A stretch of DNA of 27,500 bases from Halisarca cf. caerulea (GCA_963170055.1 CAUJGJ010000444.1:6338118-6365617); one strand, 5' to 3'. Numbered from the stretch's first letter, positions 18,805-26,499 are shown. Numbers and translations are program-made. Notes: generated from the letters alone by a model not told the origin.

Positions 18805-19260
18805 TGTGTGCAGTGCTGTAAATAAGGTTCTGGTTTTGCTAGGACATAATCTTATGTCCAAGCAATCTCAAGTTTGCTTGGATATACTGAAATTGTAGTC
18901 AGCCATTGAAAAAGTTTTTTGTGATATGTTAATTTCTGAAATTATGGTATTACCTTTTATCTAAAGGAAAACAGCATTGGAACAACATTGCAATATAGCT
19001 CAAACGGGAATTTTGCATTGTGTGCTTAACTACATATGCATAAAAGCCCAAGCACAATGGTGTTACACTTGGTAGAAAGTGTATTATGAAGTTGGAATCC
19101 TGGGCTGTCACACAAGACAAAGTGTGTACTGCTCAACATCACCAAAAATTGAGTTCAAAACTTCACTGAAGTTGAATTTTCTTCTCAAAATGCCCACATT
19201 TTAACTTTTCAGTAATATTGTTTTTACTTTCACCGGAAGTGTCCGGAACGTCCGGAACGA

Positions 19261-19328
<68 letters not shown>

Positions 19329-22300
19329 GGTGTAGGAAGATATTTTAAGTTGGGGGGGCGAACATGAATACTACCATGCACGTGTACGTCAGATTCTATC
19401 ATAGTCCACATGCTGTGTAAGAACACAAAAAACGAAAAAGCTAAACTGTTGTAAATGAAGTTAAAAACATGTACTTAAGTTGAGACGAATCAGCAGATAC
19501 TGCCAAAATATCCCTGTCTACGTGAATTAGCAGCTATAAATAATTTGGCTATTTCAGTTAGATTGATATTGGAGGAGAGATCCTTATGACAGTGAAGCAA
19601 CATAACATTGTTTAGTCTTTCTTCGGTCATGGTAGAGCGAAGGTAGGTCTTGATACGTCTTAGAACTGAAAAAGATCTTTCAGCTGTGGCTGTGGTGATT
19701 GGAATTGTAAAATACAGTTTCACAAGTTTGTGCACTTCACTGAACATTTCTTGAGCTGTTGACACATTTCGGAGCATTTCTGCAATGGTGCGAACATTTG
19801 TTACCTTCAGTTTCTTTAAATTCTGTTTTGCAGCAAAAGTGCTTACTAGGTCAGGTAACATCCCAATTTGGCGTTCAAGCTTTTTGATGTTGAGATCTGA
19901 GGAGTATGCATGTAGTACATGAGGTACAGTTACAAGATCCTCTTCTGTGCTGTTTGCTGCTGACAGCAGTAACTCCTCTACTGCCAGTGGTAGAGCCAGT
20001 GATTTCTGATCAAATCTTCGTGTAATTTCCGCTGACAGGAGATCAAGTACTTCAAAATACTGAGCACGGAAGTAATCTGATGGACTAGCAAACCGATGTG
20101 GAGCAGTGCCACTGTCTACCTGCCTTGGAGGTTGTCTGTACCGTGGCAGTACTGGAGCACCTGTGTACTGCTGTGCTTCATCCACTGTGGCCGAATAGAA
20201 GATATCAAATGCGCTATCAGTTCTTTGCCTAGACAAAAAGCTTTGTGACATTCGTACTGCATCCAGTGCTTCAGAAATAGTTGTGTTCTTGGATTGCAAT
20301 GCTCTAGATGATTGTTCTGTCGCACCAAAAACTAAAAATGAAAGTTTTAGGCCAAAATATGTTGCAAACTGTTCAAGCTGAGCCAAAATCCCACCAGCAC
20401 GTCTCCCATAATCATCTGGTGATTCCCTAACTTGATTTAGTGCCTCCAAAAGTGCTGGATAATTCCTGAGGACTGCATTGATTGCTTCAGTTCGAACAGT
20501 CCATCTTGTTGGACACAGTGGACGTAAACCTGTACCAGCAAGAGCCAGGTCTTTTTTGCATTGTTCAAAGATGGCTGTACGCTTGGGAGAATACTGTATG
20601 AGCTTTGAAATCTCCCAGATCAGATCAAGTGCACTTCTAACAGAGCTGGTTTTCTTGGTCACATCCTGAAGACAAAGGTTGAGACAATGAGCAAAACAAT
20701 GAACAGAAATTGCTCTTGGTTCATCCTTCTTAATCTGTGTTGCCACACCTTTCAAATGCCCCATCATATTTGCTGCACCGTCATATGCTTGTCCCCGGCA
20801 CTGTGACAGAGGTAGCGCACAACGAATGAGAATATCCTTTATGGCTGATGTGATCACATCTGAAGTGATGCGTGGTACATGAACTAATCCTATGAAATCT
20901 TCATGTATCTCATAGTCATGTGTAACCCAGCGAATAGAAAAGGAAAGCTGTTCATGGTTTGCTATGTCAGCTGTTTCATCAGCTAGAATGGCAAACCATT
21001 CAGCTTCACGAATTCTTACAAGGAGGTTTCGTAGCAAATCATTACCCATTAGTTTGATCATCTCATTGATTATTACCGGTGACATATAGTGCTGACTACG
21101 TAGACATCTTGACAGGAGAGGACAATCTTCACTACGAAGCTCCAAAAGCTGGTACAAGTTCCCAACTGCACTTGTGTGACCCCTGATGGGAAGGCCTTGC
21201 TTTAGCAAAAACCGCAGGCTTGACAATACCTTTAACAGCATTTTGCGATTTTCTGCGGTTTCTTTAGCGGCCACAGTGCTGAGTTGCTGAGTAATTGTTG
21301 GGTGCTGAGAACTGTTGAACTTGAAAAGAGCATCTTTGTGTAGATCTGATTCCTCATGAAAATGGAACCGCTCAGTAGCCTTTTTCCAGTTTTGAAAGCC
21401 TTCAGATATAAAAGCTGTCTCATAGTGTCGGGGAGTTGCAGTTAAGGTCTTCTGGAGATAAGCAACAAGACAATAATAACAAAATACCCTCTTCCTTGCC
21501 TCGCAAACATGCAACCACTTGAAGTCTTTGTACCACTTGGGGTTTAGAGAGCGATATTCATCCTTGTTTCCTACTTTTTGTTTGGTAGTAGCCAAAAACG
21601 ACTGATGCATAGGCTGGTTTGGAGCTTTCAAATTAGTGCAGCAGGCACTATTACAAGCATTTGTGGGACTCACTGTAGTTCGTTGTTCAGGACCTATTTC
21701 CTCCGTTGTCACTACCCTTTCGTTCGCTTCTGGTAATTGTGCCGCTGTAGGTCCAGGTGATGGTTGTTGAACTTCAATACGATTATTATCTAATTCTAGA
21801 GAAGCAGAAGAGTCATCTTTATCTTCTTTACGCTTAGATGAAGGCAAGAACTTCAGTAAATCTACTTGTCGTTTCATTTCTTTAGCCTGATAGGAGTCCA
21901 ATTCAACTTGGTCGTGCACAACAAACCCGCCCGTTCGTTCGTACAAGCAAGACGGCGTCATATACGCAACATGTTGGTTGCACGTGACTAAAATTAAATG
22001 GCCGCCGGAGCGCTACTGGTCGTGTAAGTCCGAATTCTACGGTTCTACGGTGTTGGTTAAGGGGTTCTTCATCGAAATTTGCCTTACCAGGGTCAAGTAT
22101 TGTTTTAACTCCTGAATACAAAGTATATAAATGAAAACATCTGTTATAAGAATTGTTTCTACTAATATGGTGATTCAGCTTGTGGGGGCACTGCCCCCCC
22201 TGCATTTCTTTTGTGGGGGCAAGTGCCCCCACTGCCCCCACGGTTCCTACGCCTATGATATATATATATATATGTCAACAACATGGCGGATGTGAAGTCG

Positions 22301-22919
22301 GTACGTAATCTTTCGGCTATATTTCAGTAAAATTCATTCGTTTGCTCCTGATTTTATCAGCGAAGAGTCTTTTCGACCAGAAGAGTTCTTCGAAGTATTA
22401 TTTTAGTCAATAACGACGATTTCCAAGCGATTCGAGTTTCCAGGGCCGTAGGCGGCCCACGAGTTTTTTAAACTCGAATCGCTTGTTTGTCTTTCTTGAG
22501 CCCCATGTCCGATTCCAGCCTTGATTCTACCAGGCATTCACGTTTGTGAAGGTTTTGAATACTATTTTCAAGCGTATCGACGCTCATTTGTAGATGTGAT
22601 CACTCATGTCTGTGCTGATTTACTTTCCCACAATTGCTTTGGATTTCTCTCTTTCTCTCACTGTCCAGTGCTTTGTGAGCTATACAGCTGGTATCCTTCT
22701 TCACTATAAGCCATTGCTTTAACCAAACTAGCACATATTTAAGGGGGACATCTTGTCTGGACAAGATGCCTGACCAAATGCTAAAATGACTGATCAAATG
22801 CACCTTTGCATGGAAAATAACTAATGACTGACTGTTATTTACGGCACTGCATAATGTGTTTGCATGCTTGTGCATGTATGTGTGTGTGCGTGCACGCGTG
22901 CGTGTATGCGGATGTGTGT

Positions 22920-22982
<63 letters not shown>

Positions 22983-25045
22983 CATCCATCAGTTTTTGAT
23001 GCAGCAGAAAGAATCCCGTACATACGCACATACAGTATGTACATTGTCAAAGCAATCACACTGACCATTTCTTCTGGTGATGAAAGCAAACTTCTTGGCA
23101 ACCAAGGTATCCAGGCTGACATTCAAGTGGGTAAGACCGGACTGCTTCAAGTCAGCAAGTTTCCGTGACAATGTGATACCGTTGGTTGTCATGGCAACTA
23201 CATCAATTCCAGGTACACTGGCCAGGCCAGAAACAATGCTGAGAATGTCTTTCCTAACAAGAGGTTCTCCGCCTGTTAATCGCACCTTTGGACAATAGAA
23301 AAGGTATGTACCATAATTCAGTGGAATCCCATTGTACAGAATCACAGCACACCGTACACATTGAACTACGTGGAGGATTTTATTTCGGACATCGAATTGT
23401 GTCCTTTGTAGAGTGGTTATCACATCATAGAGGGGGGAAACACACATTACTATTTAAATCGAGGAATACAATGTGATACAAAAGAAAAGCCTATACTTTT
23501 GCGTGCATAAAATTAATATCGAATGTTTAAGCCATACACACTGTGACCCTGTATGGGACAGTCCACTTATTGAAATTCCTACTGTACACCAGGCCTCACA
23601 ACAATCCATCTACTTCTGAAATTTGACAGCTTGCTTGATGCCCACAGAGTGACAGACTACAGAGGTTCCAGTATATGGCTTAACAGCTGCAAGCTGCTTA
23701 TCTTCAGCACACCTACTAGTACAGTGAACCTCCCTAAGCTGAACACCATTGGGACCAAAAAAAAAGGTTCAGTTCAGGGGGTTTCCAGATTAGGGAGGTT
23801 CTACATGTACAGCGAATGTAGAGAGCAGGACTTGAAGTCACGTCCAGTTTAGAGAGAGGGTTCCAGATTACAGAGGATTCGGTTTAGAGAGGCTTCACTG
23901 TACATTGACACAGACTTTGGGTTAGTGTGTCAAACTCCATGCATGTTTAATGGTTTGCTACGTATATTCTATTGTTAAGCAAAAAAAGTACACACCTTTC
24001 CTACCCACTTGTGCGTACACTGACATTGACCAGAGGCCACTGTTTACTACTCAATGTTTGTATGTGTGTTTGTAGCTTGTTCTATTCATACAGTCAAACT
24101 TGGTTAGCAAGTACGTACCATCACAGGCAAAAATAAATGAGCACTTCCTTTCGGTGTCATTTTTCACTGCATGTACGTCTACTGTACATGAGGGTGGGAG
24201 AGGGTCGAGAGATACGTACCATCCATGTGTATGTGCTATTGCAGGCAATCGCTAACCTAGTTCAACTGTATTTGTGTTAGACAAGTGTACACACCTTGGA
24301 CACACCCTCTTGGGCAAACAGTTCAGCCAATCTAATCATCTCGGAACTGGTCAGTAGATCGGATGATGGTGTTAGCTCCACCCCTTCTTCCGGCATGCAG
24401 TACTGACCTGCAAAAGAGTCCAATGAATGCAGTTACACTACACAACGCAACCCGTCCAGAGTAACAGTCTGCTGAAAAGCCATCTGACATTTATCTGCGC
24501 AGTTTCGAGGCAAGCTTCCCAATACGATGGTGAATAGTTAGCAATAACATCATGTACATAGGAGCTCTGTACATCATGTAGGAGCTCTGTACTGTACATC
24601 ATGTAGGAGTTCTACACTGTACATCATGTAGGAGCTCTACACTGTACATCATGTAGGAGCTCTACACTGTACATCATGTAGGAGTCCTACACTGTACATC
24701 ACGTAGGAGTCCTACACTGTACATCATGTAGGAGCTCTACACTGTACATCATGTAGGAGTCCTATACTGTACATCATGTAGGAGTCCTACACTGTACATC
24801 ATGTAGGAGCTCTACACTGTACATCATGTAGGAGCCCTACACTGTACATCATGTAGGAGCTCTACACTGTACATCATGTAGGAGCTCTACACTGTACATC
24901 ATGTAGGAGCTCCACACTGTACATCATGTAGGAGTCCTATACTGTACATTTCACAATGAGGTGTTCACCATTGCATGGGTATGTGAAGTAGATTAATGGC
25001 TAATTCAACATACGTATGAATGTACAGACACACACATGCATGCAT

Positions 25046-25087
<42 letters not shown>

Positions 25088-25091
25088 GCAC

Positions 25092-25127
<36 letters not shown>

Positions 25128-25928
25128 ACATCTAAGATTACACCTTTCAGTCAAGGATATTCTCAAATAGTCGTGTTTCCGTCCAAAAGAGTCAGTGAGA
25201 CTGGAAGAGACACTAACAGGTGTACTGGATTCGTCTGTATCAACCTAAATAAAAGGAAGGAGGGAAGGGATGGGGTTATACCACCCACACACACTAGTAC
25301 AAATTATGTAAGTGTTTGAGTGTGTAGCTGTGTGGTATCACAAATTATCAGTTTCAGAATATTCACCACATTCTACCACGGTATCTATATACCATAGACA
25401 CAGTATAGGGTGTCAATGTATATACGTACAATAACCACCCTTGGGACTCAACCAGCTAGCTGCAACAGTGGGACCTGTGTACAACAGTCACCCTTAGGAA
25501 CCAAACAGCTAGCTGTACCTGCTACGGTGGAATGTGGATACAATTAGCTGAATTGGCACGCGCATACACTGACAAATCGTCATTAATCTTGCGATCAAAT
25601 GAACTATATTGTCCCAAATTCCTCAAATTCTCAATTCAGAGTGCTAATAGAAGTAATAGTCACATCTTGCGTGATTTCTCAATAGGGATGAAGAACATTC
25701 ACATATCCTACGCTTTGAAGGTTCCTGCATGCTTGACAAAAGATACGTAAAACAGACAGCCACCTTAGGCACATTTCCAGGTTTAGTGCCACCCATAGCA
25801 GCCACCGAGCACATCTTGCGGTGCACAGCAGCTTCAAAACGCTTAAAGGAAAACAGTCCCTTCCTCGACATCCGAAGAGCAGCCATTTCTCTGATCACGC
25901 GTGTCCACGAGGATCTCATGAATCTCAT
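10289..25928 (-). CDS. MOCS1: Molybdenum cofactor biosynthesis protein 1 (MOCS1A / MOCS1B), 9 exons
   Basis: Exons on the minus strand: 25928-25764, 25244-25130, 24407-24295, 23285-23066, 18694-18561, 17126-16974, 16103-15872, 14448-14390 (alternative end 14401) and 11052-10289. All junctions are GT-AG and in phase. MOCS1A (about 395 aa to a Gly-Gly-TAG end) has the radical-SAM triad CNLRCQYC and the C-terminal cluster motif FCGSCNRVR...VC (C-x2-C-x13-C). Exon 9 is MOCS1B (MoaC), with [10 protein letters not shown] and GVEMEAL holding the catalytic His and Glu region. Family knowledge: MOCS1A converts GTP to 3',8-cyclo-7,8-dihydro-GTP and MOCS1B makes cPMP, in mitochondria. Lengths are close to the human proteins (about 385 and 636 aa for the fusion). 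Introns total about 14 kb and hold two intact transposons. Confidence 0.93.
11291..11689 (+). CDS. HIRAN-like domain protein carried by the transposon
   Basis: 132 aa from ATG 11291 to TAG. The core reads [19 protein letters not shown], then [41 protein letters not shown] and [11 protein letters not shown]. The pattern (N..D..AV...G..VGH+..., then G.V..., then P..+TF.G) matches the HIRAN fold known in HLTF/Rad5, where it binds 3' DNA ends. No helicase is attached. The ORF is nearly as long as the domain, so it is a stand-alone protein. Assignment is by pattern only. Its role in transposition is inferred. Confidence 0.72.
   Translation: MKMATYDLKIITAVRGYHVYQEVWNPIVGEAFICQQENGNEHDAYAVGTIRAEGGNEVIGHLPREISRVAFFFLAHAGSISGTVTNTRRYCTQRGGMEIPCELTFSGKRKNIRKLKNYFQQKQFSCIELVSS
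11698..11703 (+). terminator. Poly(A) signal of the HIRAN-like ORF
   Basis: AATAAA lies 9 bases after the stop codon and within the gap between the convergent genes of the transposon. Confidence 0.6.
11846..13639 (-). CDS. Pogo-like transposase (CENP-B/Tigger type, DDD)
   Basis: About 597 aa from ATG 13639. Domains in order: an acidic Ser-rich N-terminus with a PCNA-box-like [11 protein letters not shown] at residues 86-96; a psq-type helix-turn-helix ([20 protein letters not shown], about residue 155); a CENP-B-type HTH ([19 protein letters not shown] and [11 protein letters not shown]); then the DDE_1 catalytic domain. Catalytic Asp candidates are [11 protein letters not shown] (about 327), LVLDSFRAH (about 435) and QPVDVSLN (about 472). 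The C-terminus is an acidic Ser/Glu/Asp tail. All three Asp are present and no stop or frameshift is seen. It probably binds the element ends and catalyses cut-and-paste into TA sites. Confidence 0.92.
   Translation of the reverse strand: MAEDSSSSQNSATTIYTPDCCYGSPPMSPHLSDFAQFSDIEDVEDGVISSEYAEGPPCEKKFDKDMDSPIIFIDHGDEEPSSTKPKTTILDYFKPKSTATSNNAITLLMSSSQRSNDSSFSFSSQISSNFSAPTTHSGPKEPPHSLPKAKSSRSSVYTSYNLRKKLEVLAYAKTHSQVAAARNFKIPRTTIRSWKGLEAVAKSKSKSLLSKGKHVHKGAGRPLSYDADIEDSLVQWILESRDLQLPIQRKTIQHKARLQIQRTNPNFSASDGWLQKFMNRNSLSLRRVTSIQQKLPANLEKKLEKFMDDARALRECHHFRDELIINMDETPIFFDMHRSSTINKKGAREVRVRGTKGGKKRVTFVVGCSASGCMLKPMVIVKGKTNRTITKIKHSRNEVCIVPQVKAWMDHVLMKVWIKEVLVKYTKREHCLLVLDSFRAHLTDDVATALRKANVTTLVIPGGCTSKVQPVDVSLNRPIKDIVRGQFEAYLLQATSECSTSSTPAPSTADVVQWIVKANSTLNTNNVNIKKAFKVCGISNNLDGSENHLIRCAKALPEFCIPYAAPSESESDEDIFDTSEEESGDSEECSEGSSDDN
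14133..14347. repeat. (CA)n microsatellite
   Basis: Interrupted CA repeat of about 215 bp, about 40 bp past the donor of MOCS1 exon 8 (minus strand reads (TG)n). Confidence 0.95.
14390..14448 (-). CDS. MOCS1: MOCS1 exon 8, encodes the MOCS1A Gly-Gly stop
   Basis: The acceptor ctttgtcacag completes a Gly codon, then [17 protein letters not shown] and TAG (stop at 14395-14393). The downstream donor is AAA/gtgagt after 14390. A second donor, gtgggt, lies after 14401, inside the Gly-Gly codons. The terminal Gly-Gly is essential in human MOCS1A. Skipping this exon, or using the inner donor, keeps the frame into exon 9. Confidence 0.88.
14590..15144. mobile_element. Tigger-like MITE, 555 bp
   Basis: The left end CAGTGTAACCTGTCTAATGC and the right end (reverse complement CAGTGGAACCTGTGTCAGCA) form an inverted repeat with TA at 14588-14589 and 15145-15146. 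Internal copies of GACAGGTGACCG-like sequence suggest earlier internal duplication. No ORF. Confidence 0.75.
15145..15705. other. MOCS1 intron 7, no gene seen
   Basis: Contains a few degenerate TATCAAGACACA-like tandem units at about 15300-15375 and a short GATT run near 15495. Nothing else recognised. Confidence 0.5.
15706..15862. repeat. CA/ACCC-rich microsatellite
   Basis: Alternating (CA)n and (CCCA)n with repeated ACAATGTACCCACC units, starting right after the donor of MOCS1 exon 7 (minus strand). Confidence 0.92.
15872..16103 (-). CDS. MOCS1: MOCS1 exon 7 (second Fe-S cluster motif)
   Basis: The acceptor ctactacag precedes [20 protein letters not shown], then [19 protein letters not shown] (C-x2-C-x13-C, the substrate-side 4Fe-4S cluster) and [12 protein letters not shown] plus one base. 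Donor gtactg, soon followed by a (GT)n tract. Confidence 0.93.
16104..16489. other. MOCS1 intron 6, simple-sequence rich
   Basis: ACATA/GTAC-rich sequence without a coding signal, leading into the 16490 minisatellite. Confidence 0.5.
16490..16935. repeat. Minisatellite of 24-33 bp units, about 16 copies
   Basis: Units contain ACAGACAGACAAACATACAG plus AGAGTCGACGG, with shorter variants towards the right end. It lies in MOCS1 intron 6, about 40 bp past the exon 6 donor. Confidence 0.92.
16974..17126 (-). CDS. MOCS1: MOCS1 exon 6
   Basis: The acceptor gttcctcag precedes [20 protein letters not shown], then [20 protein letters not shown], ending DTSK. 51 whole codons, donor gtgagc. The [15 protein letters not shown] run is identical to the vertebrate MOCS1 motif. 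Confidence 0.93.
17226..17523. repeat. Approx. 300-bp repeat with hairpin ends, copy 1
   Basis: Starts with a palindrome whose arms are AAGCGATTCGAGTTT and its complement, and ends with the hairpin GGGCCGCCTTCCGGCGGCCC. It has an internal (TA)n at 17418-17451 and an ACTTCCGG (ETS-like) box. An inverted second copy flanks the hAT element at 19214-22485. Superfamily unknown. Confidence 0.85.
17524..17906. other. MOCS1 intron 5, nothing recognised
   Basis: AT-rich intronic sequence without ORF, repeat ends or tandem array. Confidence 0.5.
17907..18113. mobile_element. 207-bp MITE (TA target)
   Basis: The left end CCATCCAGAGGGCATTTTTC and the right end (reverse complement CCATGACAATGGGTATTTTT) continue into CAAGGGG on both sides. 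TA lies at 17905-17906 and 18114-18115. Non-coding. Confidence 0.8.
18329..18516 (-). mobile_element. 188-bp retroelement-like insertion with 13-bp duplication and hammerhead-like motif
   Basis: The same 13 bases, ATGCTGATGTGTA, flank the insert at 18316-18328 and 18517-18529. Inside are inverted arms of about 36 bp (18331-18366 and 18450-18485) and, on the minus strand at 18425-18388, a hammerhead-like core: AUUGC, CUGAAGA, an extra A, GCCC-AAGA-GGGC, GAAACGUU, GCAAU. Stem I is 5 perfect pairs and stem II 4 pairs. Confidence 0.65.
18561..18694 (-). CDS. MOCS1: MOCS1 exon 5
   Basis: The acceptor tcctcttag completes Gly, then [20 protein letters not shown] and [20 protein letters not shown], ending TKEK. 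Donor gtgtgtgtgt, phase 0. It is reached across a 4.4 kb intron that holds the hAT insertion. Confidence 0.9.
18722..18800. repeat. (TG)n microsatellite
   Basis: TG dinucleotide run just upstream (on the minus strand) of the MOCS1 exon 5 acceptor. Confidence 0.95.
18801..19213. other. MOCS1 intron 4, nothing recognised
   Basis: No coding signal or recognisable element before repeat copy 2 begins at about 19214. Confidence 0.5.
19325..22257 (-). mobile_element. hAT DNA transposon, 2.9 kb, apparently intact
   Basis: The ends CATAGGTGTAGGAA (left) and the complement of TTCCTACGCCTATG (right) form terminal inverted repeats followed by G-rich stretches. It is flanked by (TA)n on both sides, so the expected 8 bp duplication (TATATATA-like) cannot be placed to the base. 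It carries one uninterrupted transposase gene on the minus strand. Confidence 0.88.
19490..21961 (-). CDS. hAT transposase (ZMYM1/ZBED-like)
   Basis: 823 aa from ATG 21961. A charged N-terminus is followed by a TTF-type zinc-binding region ([20 protein letters not shown] and FCYYC, about residues 138-165). Then comes an RNase H-like core with [21 protein letters not shown] (about 325), [12 protein letters not shown] (about 394) and CPTRW, and a hAT C-terminal dimerisation block with [20 protein letters not shown] (about 757), holding the catalytic Glu. No stops or frameshifts. It is transcribed in the same direction as the host MOCS1 gene. A domesticated gene is unlikely because terminal repeats surround it. 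Confidence 0.92.
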   Translation of the reverse strand: MTPSCLYERTGGFVVHDQVELDSYQAKEMKRQVDLLKFLPSSKRKEDKDDSSASLELDNNRIEVQQPSPGPTAAQLPEANERVVTTEEIGPEQRTTVSPTNACNSACCTNLKAPNQPMHQSFLATTKQKVGNKDEYRSLNPKWYKDFKWLHVCEARKRVFCYYCLVAYLQKTLTATPRHYETAFISEGFQNWKKATERFHFHEESDLHKDALFKFNSSQHPTITQQLSTVAAKETAENRKMLLKVLSSLRFLLKQGLPIRGHTSAVGNLYQLLELRSEDCPLLSRCLRSQHYMSPVIINEMIKLMGNDLLRNLLVRIREAEWFAILADETADIANHEQLSFSIRWVTHDYEIHEDFIGLVHVPRITSDVITSAIKDILIRCALPLSQCRGQAYDGAANMMGHLKGVATQIKKDEPRAISVHCFAHCLNLCLQDVTKKTSSVRSALDLIWEISKLIQYSPKRTAIFEQCKKDLALAGTGLRPLCPTRWTVRTEAINAVLRNYPALLEALNQVRESPDDYGRRAGGILAQLEQFATYFGLKLSFLVFGATEQSSRALQSKNTTISEALDAVRMSQSFLSRQRTDSAFDIFYSATVDEAQQYTGAPVLPRYRQPPRQVDSGTAPHRFASPSDYFRAQYFEVLDLLSAEITRRFDQKSLALPLAVEELLLSAANSTEEDLVTVPHVLHAYSSDLNIKKLERQIGMLPDLVSTFAAKQNLKKLKVTNVRTIAEMLRNVSTAQEMFSEVHKLVKLYFTIPITTATAERSFSVLRRIKTYLRSTMTEERLNNVMLLHCHKDLSSNINLTEIAKLFIAANSRRQGYFGSIC
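22486..22916. other. MOCS1 intron 4, nothing recognised
   Basis: Intronic sequence without a coding signal. Repeated TGACTGA/CAAATGC words occur near 22770-22830 but no clear element. Confidence 0.5.
22917..22979. repeat. (TG)n microsatellite
   Basis: TG run in MOCS1 intron 4 about 90 bp beyond the exon 4 donor. Confidence 0.95.
23066..23285 (-). CDS. MOCS1: MOCS1 exon 4 (GGEP motif)
   Basis: Begins [20 protein letters not shown], with the SAM-binding GGEP motif. It continues with [12 protein letters not shown] and [20 protein letters not shown], and ends one base into a Gly codon. Donor gtcagt. Closely matches human MOCS1 order and spacing. Confidence 0.93.
23286..23721. other. MOCS1 intron 3, nothing recognised
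   Basis: No coding signal or repeat before the MITE at 23722. Confidence 0.5.
23722..23900. mobile_element. Tigger-like MITE, 179 bp
   Basis: The left end CAGTGAACCTCCCTAAGCTG and the right end (reverse complement CAGTGAAGCCTCTCTAAACC) form an inverted repeat with TA at 23720-23721 and 23901-23902. Confidence 0.85.
24091..24268. mobile_element. Tigger-like MITE, 178 bp
   Basis: The left end CAGTCAAACTTGGTTAGC and the right end (reverse complement CAGTTGAACTAGGTTAGC) form an inverted repeat, with TA at 24089-24090 and 24269-24270. It lies about 27 bp past the MOCS1 exon 3 donor (minus strand). Confidence 0.85.
24295..24407 (-). CDS. MOCS1: MOCS1 exon 3 (second and third cluster cysteines)
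   Basis: The acceptor cttttgcag completes the Cys codon, giving [19 protein letters not shown], then [19 protein letters not shown]. Together with exon 2 this forms C-x3-C-x2-C. Phase 0 end with donor gtgtgt. Confidence 0.92.
24546..24952. repeat. 25-bp minisatellite, about 16 units
   Basis: Period 25 bp (ATGTAGG starts at 24601, 24626, 24651 and so on). Units read CATCATGTAGGAGCTCTACA then CTGTA, with GAGCTC/GAGTCC variants. MOCS1 intron 2. Confidence 0.95.
25027..25125. repeat. (CA)n microsatellite at MOCS1 exon 2 donor
   Basis: CA run (GT on the minus strand) that continues directly from the donor gtacgtgtgtgtg of exon 2. Confidence 0.95.
25130..25244 (-). CDS. MOCS1: MOCS1 exon 2 (start of radical SAM domain)
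   Basis: The acceptor ttttatttag precedes [20 protein letters not shown], then [18 protein letters not shown], which holds the first cluster cysteine. It ends one base into the next Cys codon, with donor gtacgtgtgtgtg running into a (GT)n tract. Confidence 0.88.
25427..25535. repeat. Two reversed units of the 53-bp minisatellite of 5541-6135
   Basis: CAGCTAGCTG flanked by CCCTTGGGACTC and CCTGTGTACAAC recurs with a 53-bp period, complementary to the AKT-intron array. It lies in MOCS1 intron 1. Confidence 0.8.
25764..25928 (-). CDS. MOCS1: MOCS1 exon 1, probable mitochondrial presequence
   Basis: Starts at ATG 25928 ([20 protein letters not shown]) and ends at VPK with a possible donor gtggct, phase 0, which fits exon 2. 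The Arg/Ser-rich, acid-poor N-terminus suits a mitochondrial targeting sequence, as expected for MOCS1A. The donor is not a strong consensus, so the exon end is less sure than the others. A later ATG is possible. Confidence 0.6.
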
Positions 25929-26089
25929 TTAAGGTAATGAATATTTTTATTGTCCTGACAACGCGTTGCATGTGATAATCCGTACCAAGTTAGCATTGCC
26001 GTAACAGAGATTCTGTAGCGACTTCAAGAACGCTTCGAGATTTAATAATATATCTATTTTTGTACTCTTTTATACCAATATTCTCAGTT
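25929..26089. promoter_or_regulatory. Probable bidirectional promoter (MOCS1 / F-box gene)
   Basis: Only about 160 bp separate the divergent start codons of MOCS1 exon 1 and the F-box gene. Both transcription starts must lie close by or within it. No confident TATA box or factor site was identified. Inference from layout. Confidence 0.5.
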
Positions 26090-26494
26090 ATGGACGCCAA
26101 GAACATTCCTTCAGACCTAATCGAGGAAATCTTAAGCACTTTGGAAGTTCAAGACGTCCTTTCGGCCGCACAAACTTGCACGGCTTGGCACGAAGTAGCG
26201 ACAACTAGCGAATCACTTTGGAGGAAACTTTGCACCAGGCATGGTGTGCAGCGGTCACCTACCAGGACCAGTGACAACTCTGAAGATGTGGATAGCAGAA
26301 TAGAAAGACTAATGAAGAAAGCATTGTTAGCCGCACGTAAGGACAAAGTGAAAAATTTTTGGCTATCGACAAAATTCGATCATTTCGAGTACAAGGATTA
26401 CAAGAATATTGACAAGAAAGACACGCCCTTTATATGCGAAATGACATGCAATGACTGGGGAGACATCCTAGACAAGCAGCATTTGATACAATGA
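26090..26494 (+). CDS. Small F-box protein
   Basis: 134 aa, single exon. ATG 26090 (MDAKNIPSDLIEEILSTLEV) is preferred over an in-frame ATG at 26060 because the F-box starts at once. The F-box spans about residues 6-50 (IPSDLIEEIL, LSAAQTCTAWHEVA, ESLWRKLC). The rest is Lys-rich, with FWLSTKFDHFEYKDYK and no WD40, LRR or other substrate domain. F-box proteins bind SKP1 in SCF ubiquitin ligases. Substrate unknown. A poly(A) signal overlaps the stop codon. Confidence 0.82.
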   Translation: MDAKNIPSDLIEEILSTLEVQDVLSAAQTCTAWHEVATTSESLWRKLCTRHGVQRSPTRTSDNSEDVDSRIERLMKKALLAARKDKVKNFWLSTKFDHFEYKDYKNIDKKDTPFICEMTCNDWGDILDKQHLIQ

Positions 26495-26499
26495 ATAAA
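26494..26499 (+). terminator. Poly(A) signal of the F-box gene
   Basis: AATAAA begins on the last base of the TGA stop. Such close placement implies a very short 3' UTR, or that a later signal is used. Confidence 0.45.

Larger units (their letters stand above)
19214..22485. repeat. Approx. 300-bp hairpin-ended repeat, copy 2, split by a hAT element
   Basis: 19214-19324 and 22258-22485 match, in reverse orientation, the two sides of the (TA)n in the copy at 17226-17523. The ACTTCCGG box, the (TA)n, the ATGGCGGA start-like segment and the AAGCGATTCGAG palindrome are all present. The terminal GGGCCGCC hairpin is missing on the left side. Confidence 0.85.

Noticed and set aside
21903..22241. 112-aa ORF upstream of the hAT transposase start
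   Set aside because: Overlaps the terminal G-rich zone of the hAT element and has no motif; probable leader sequence.
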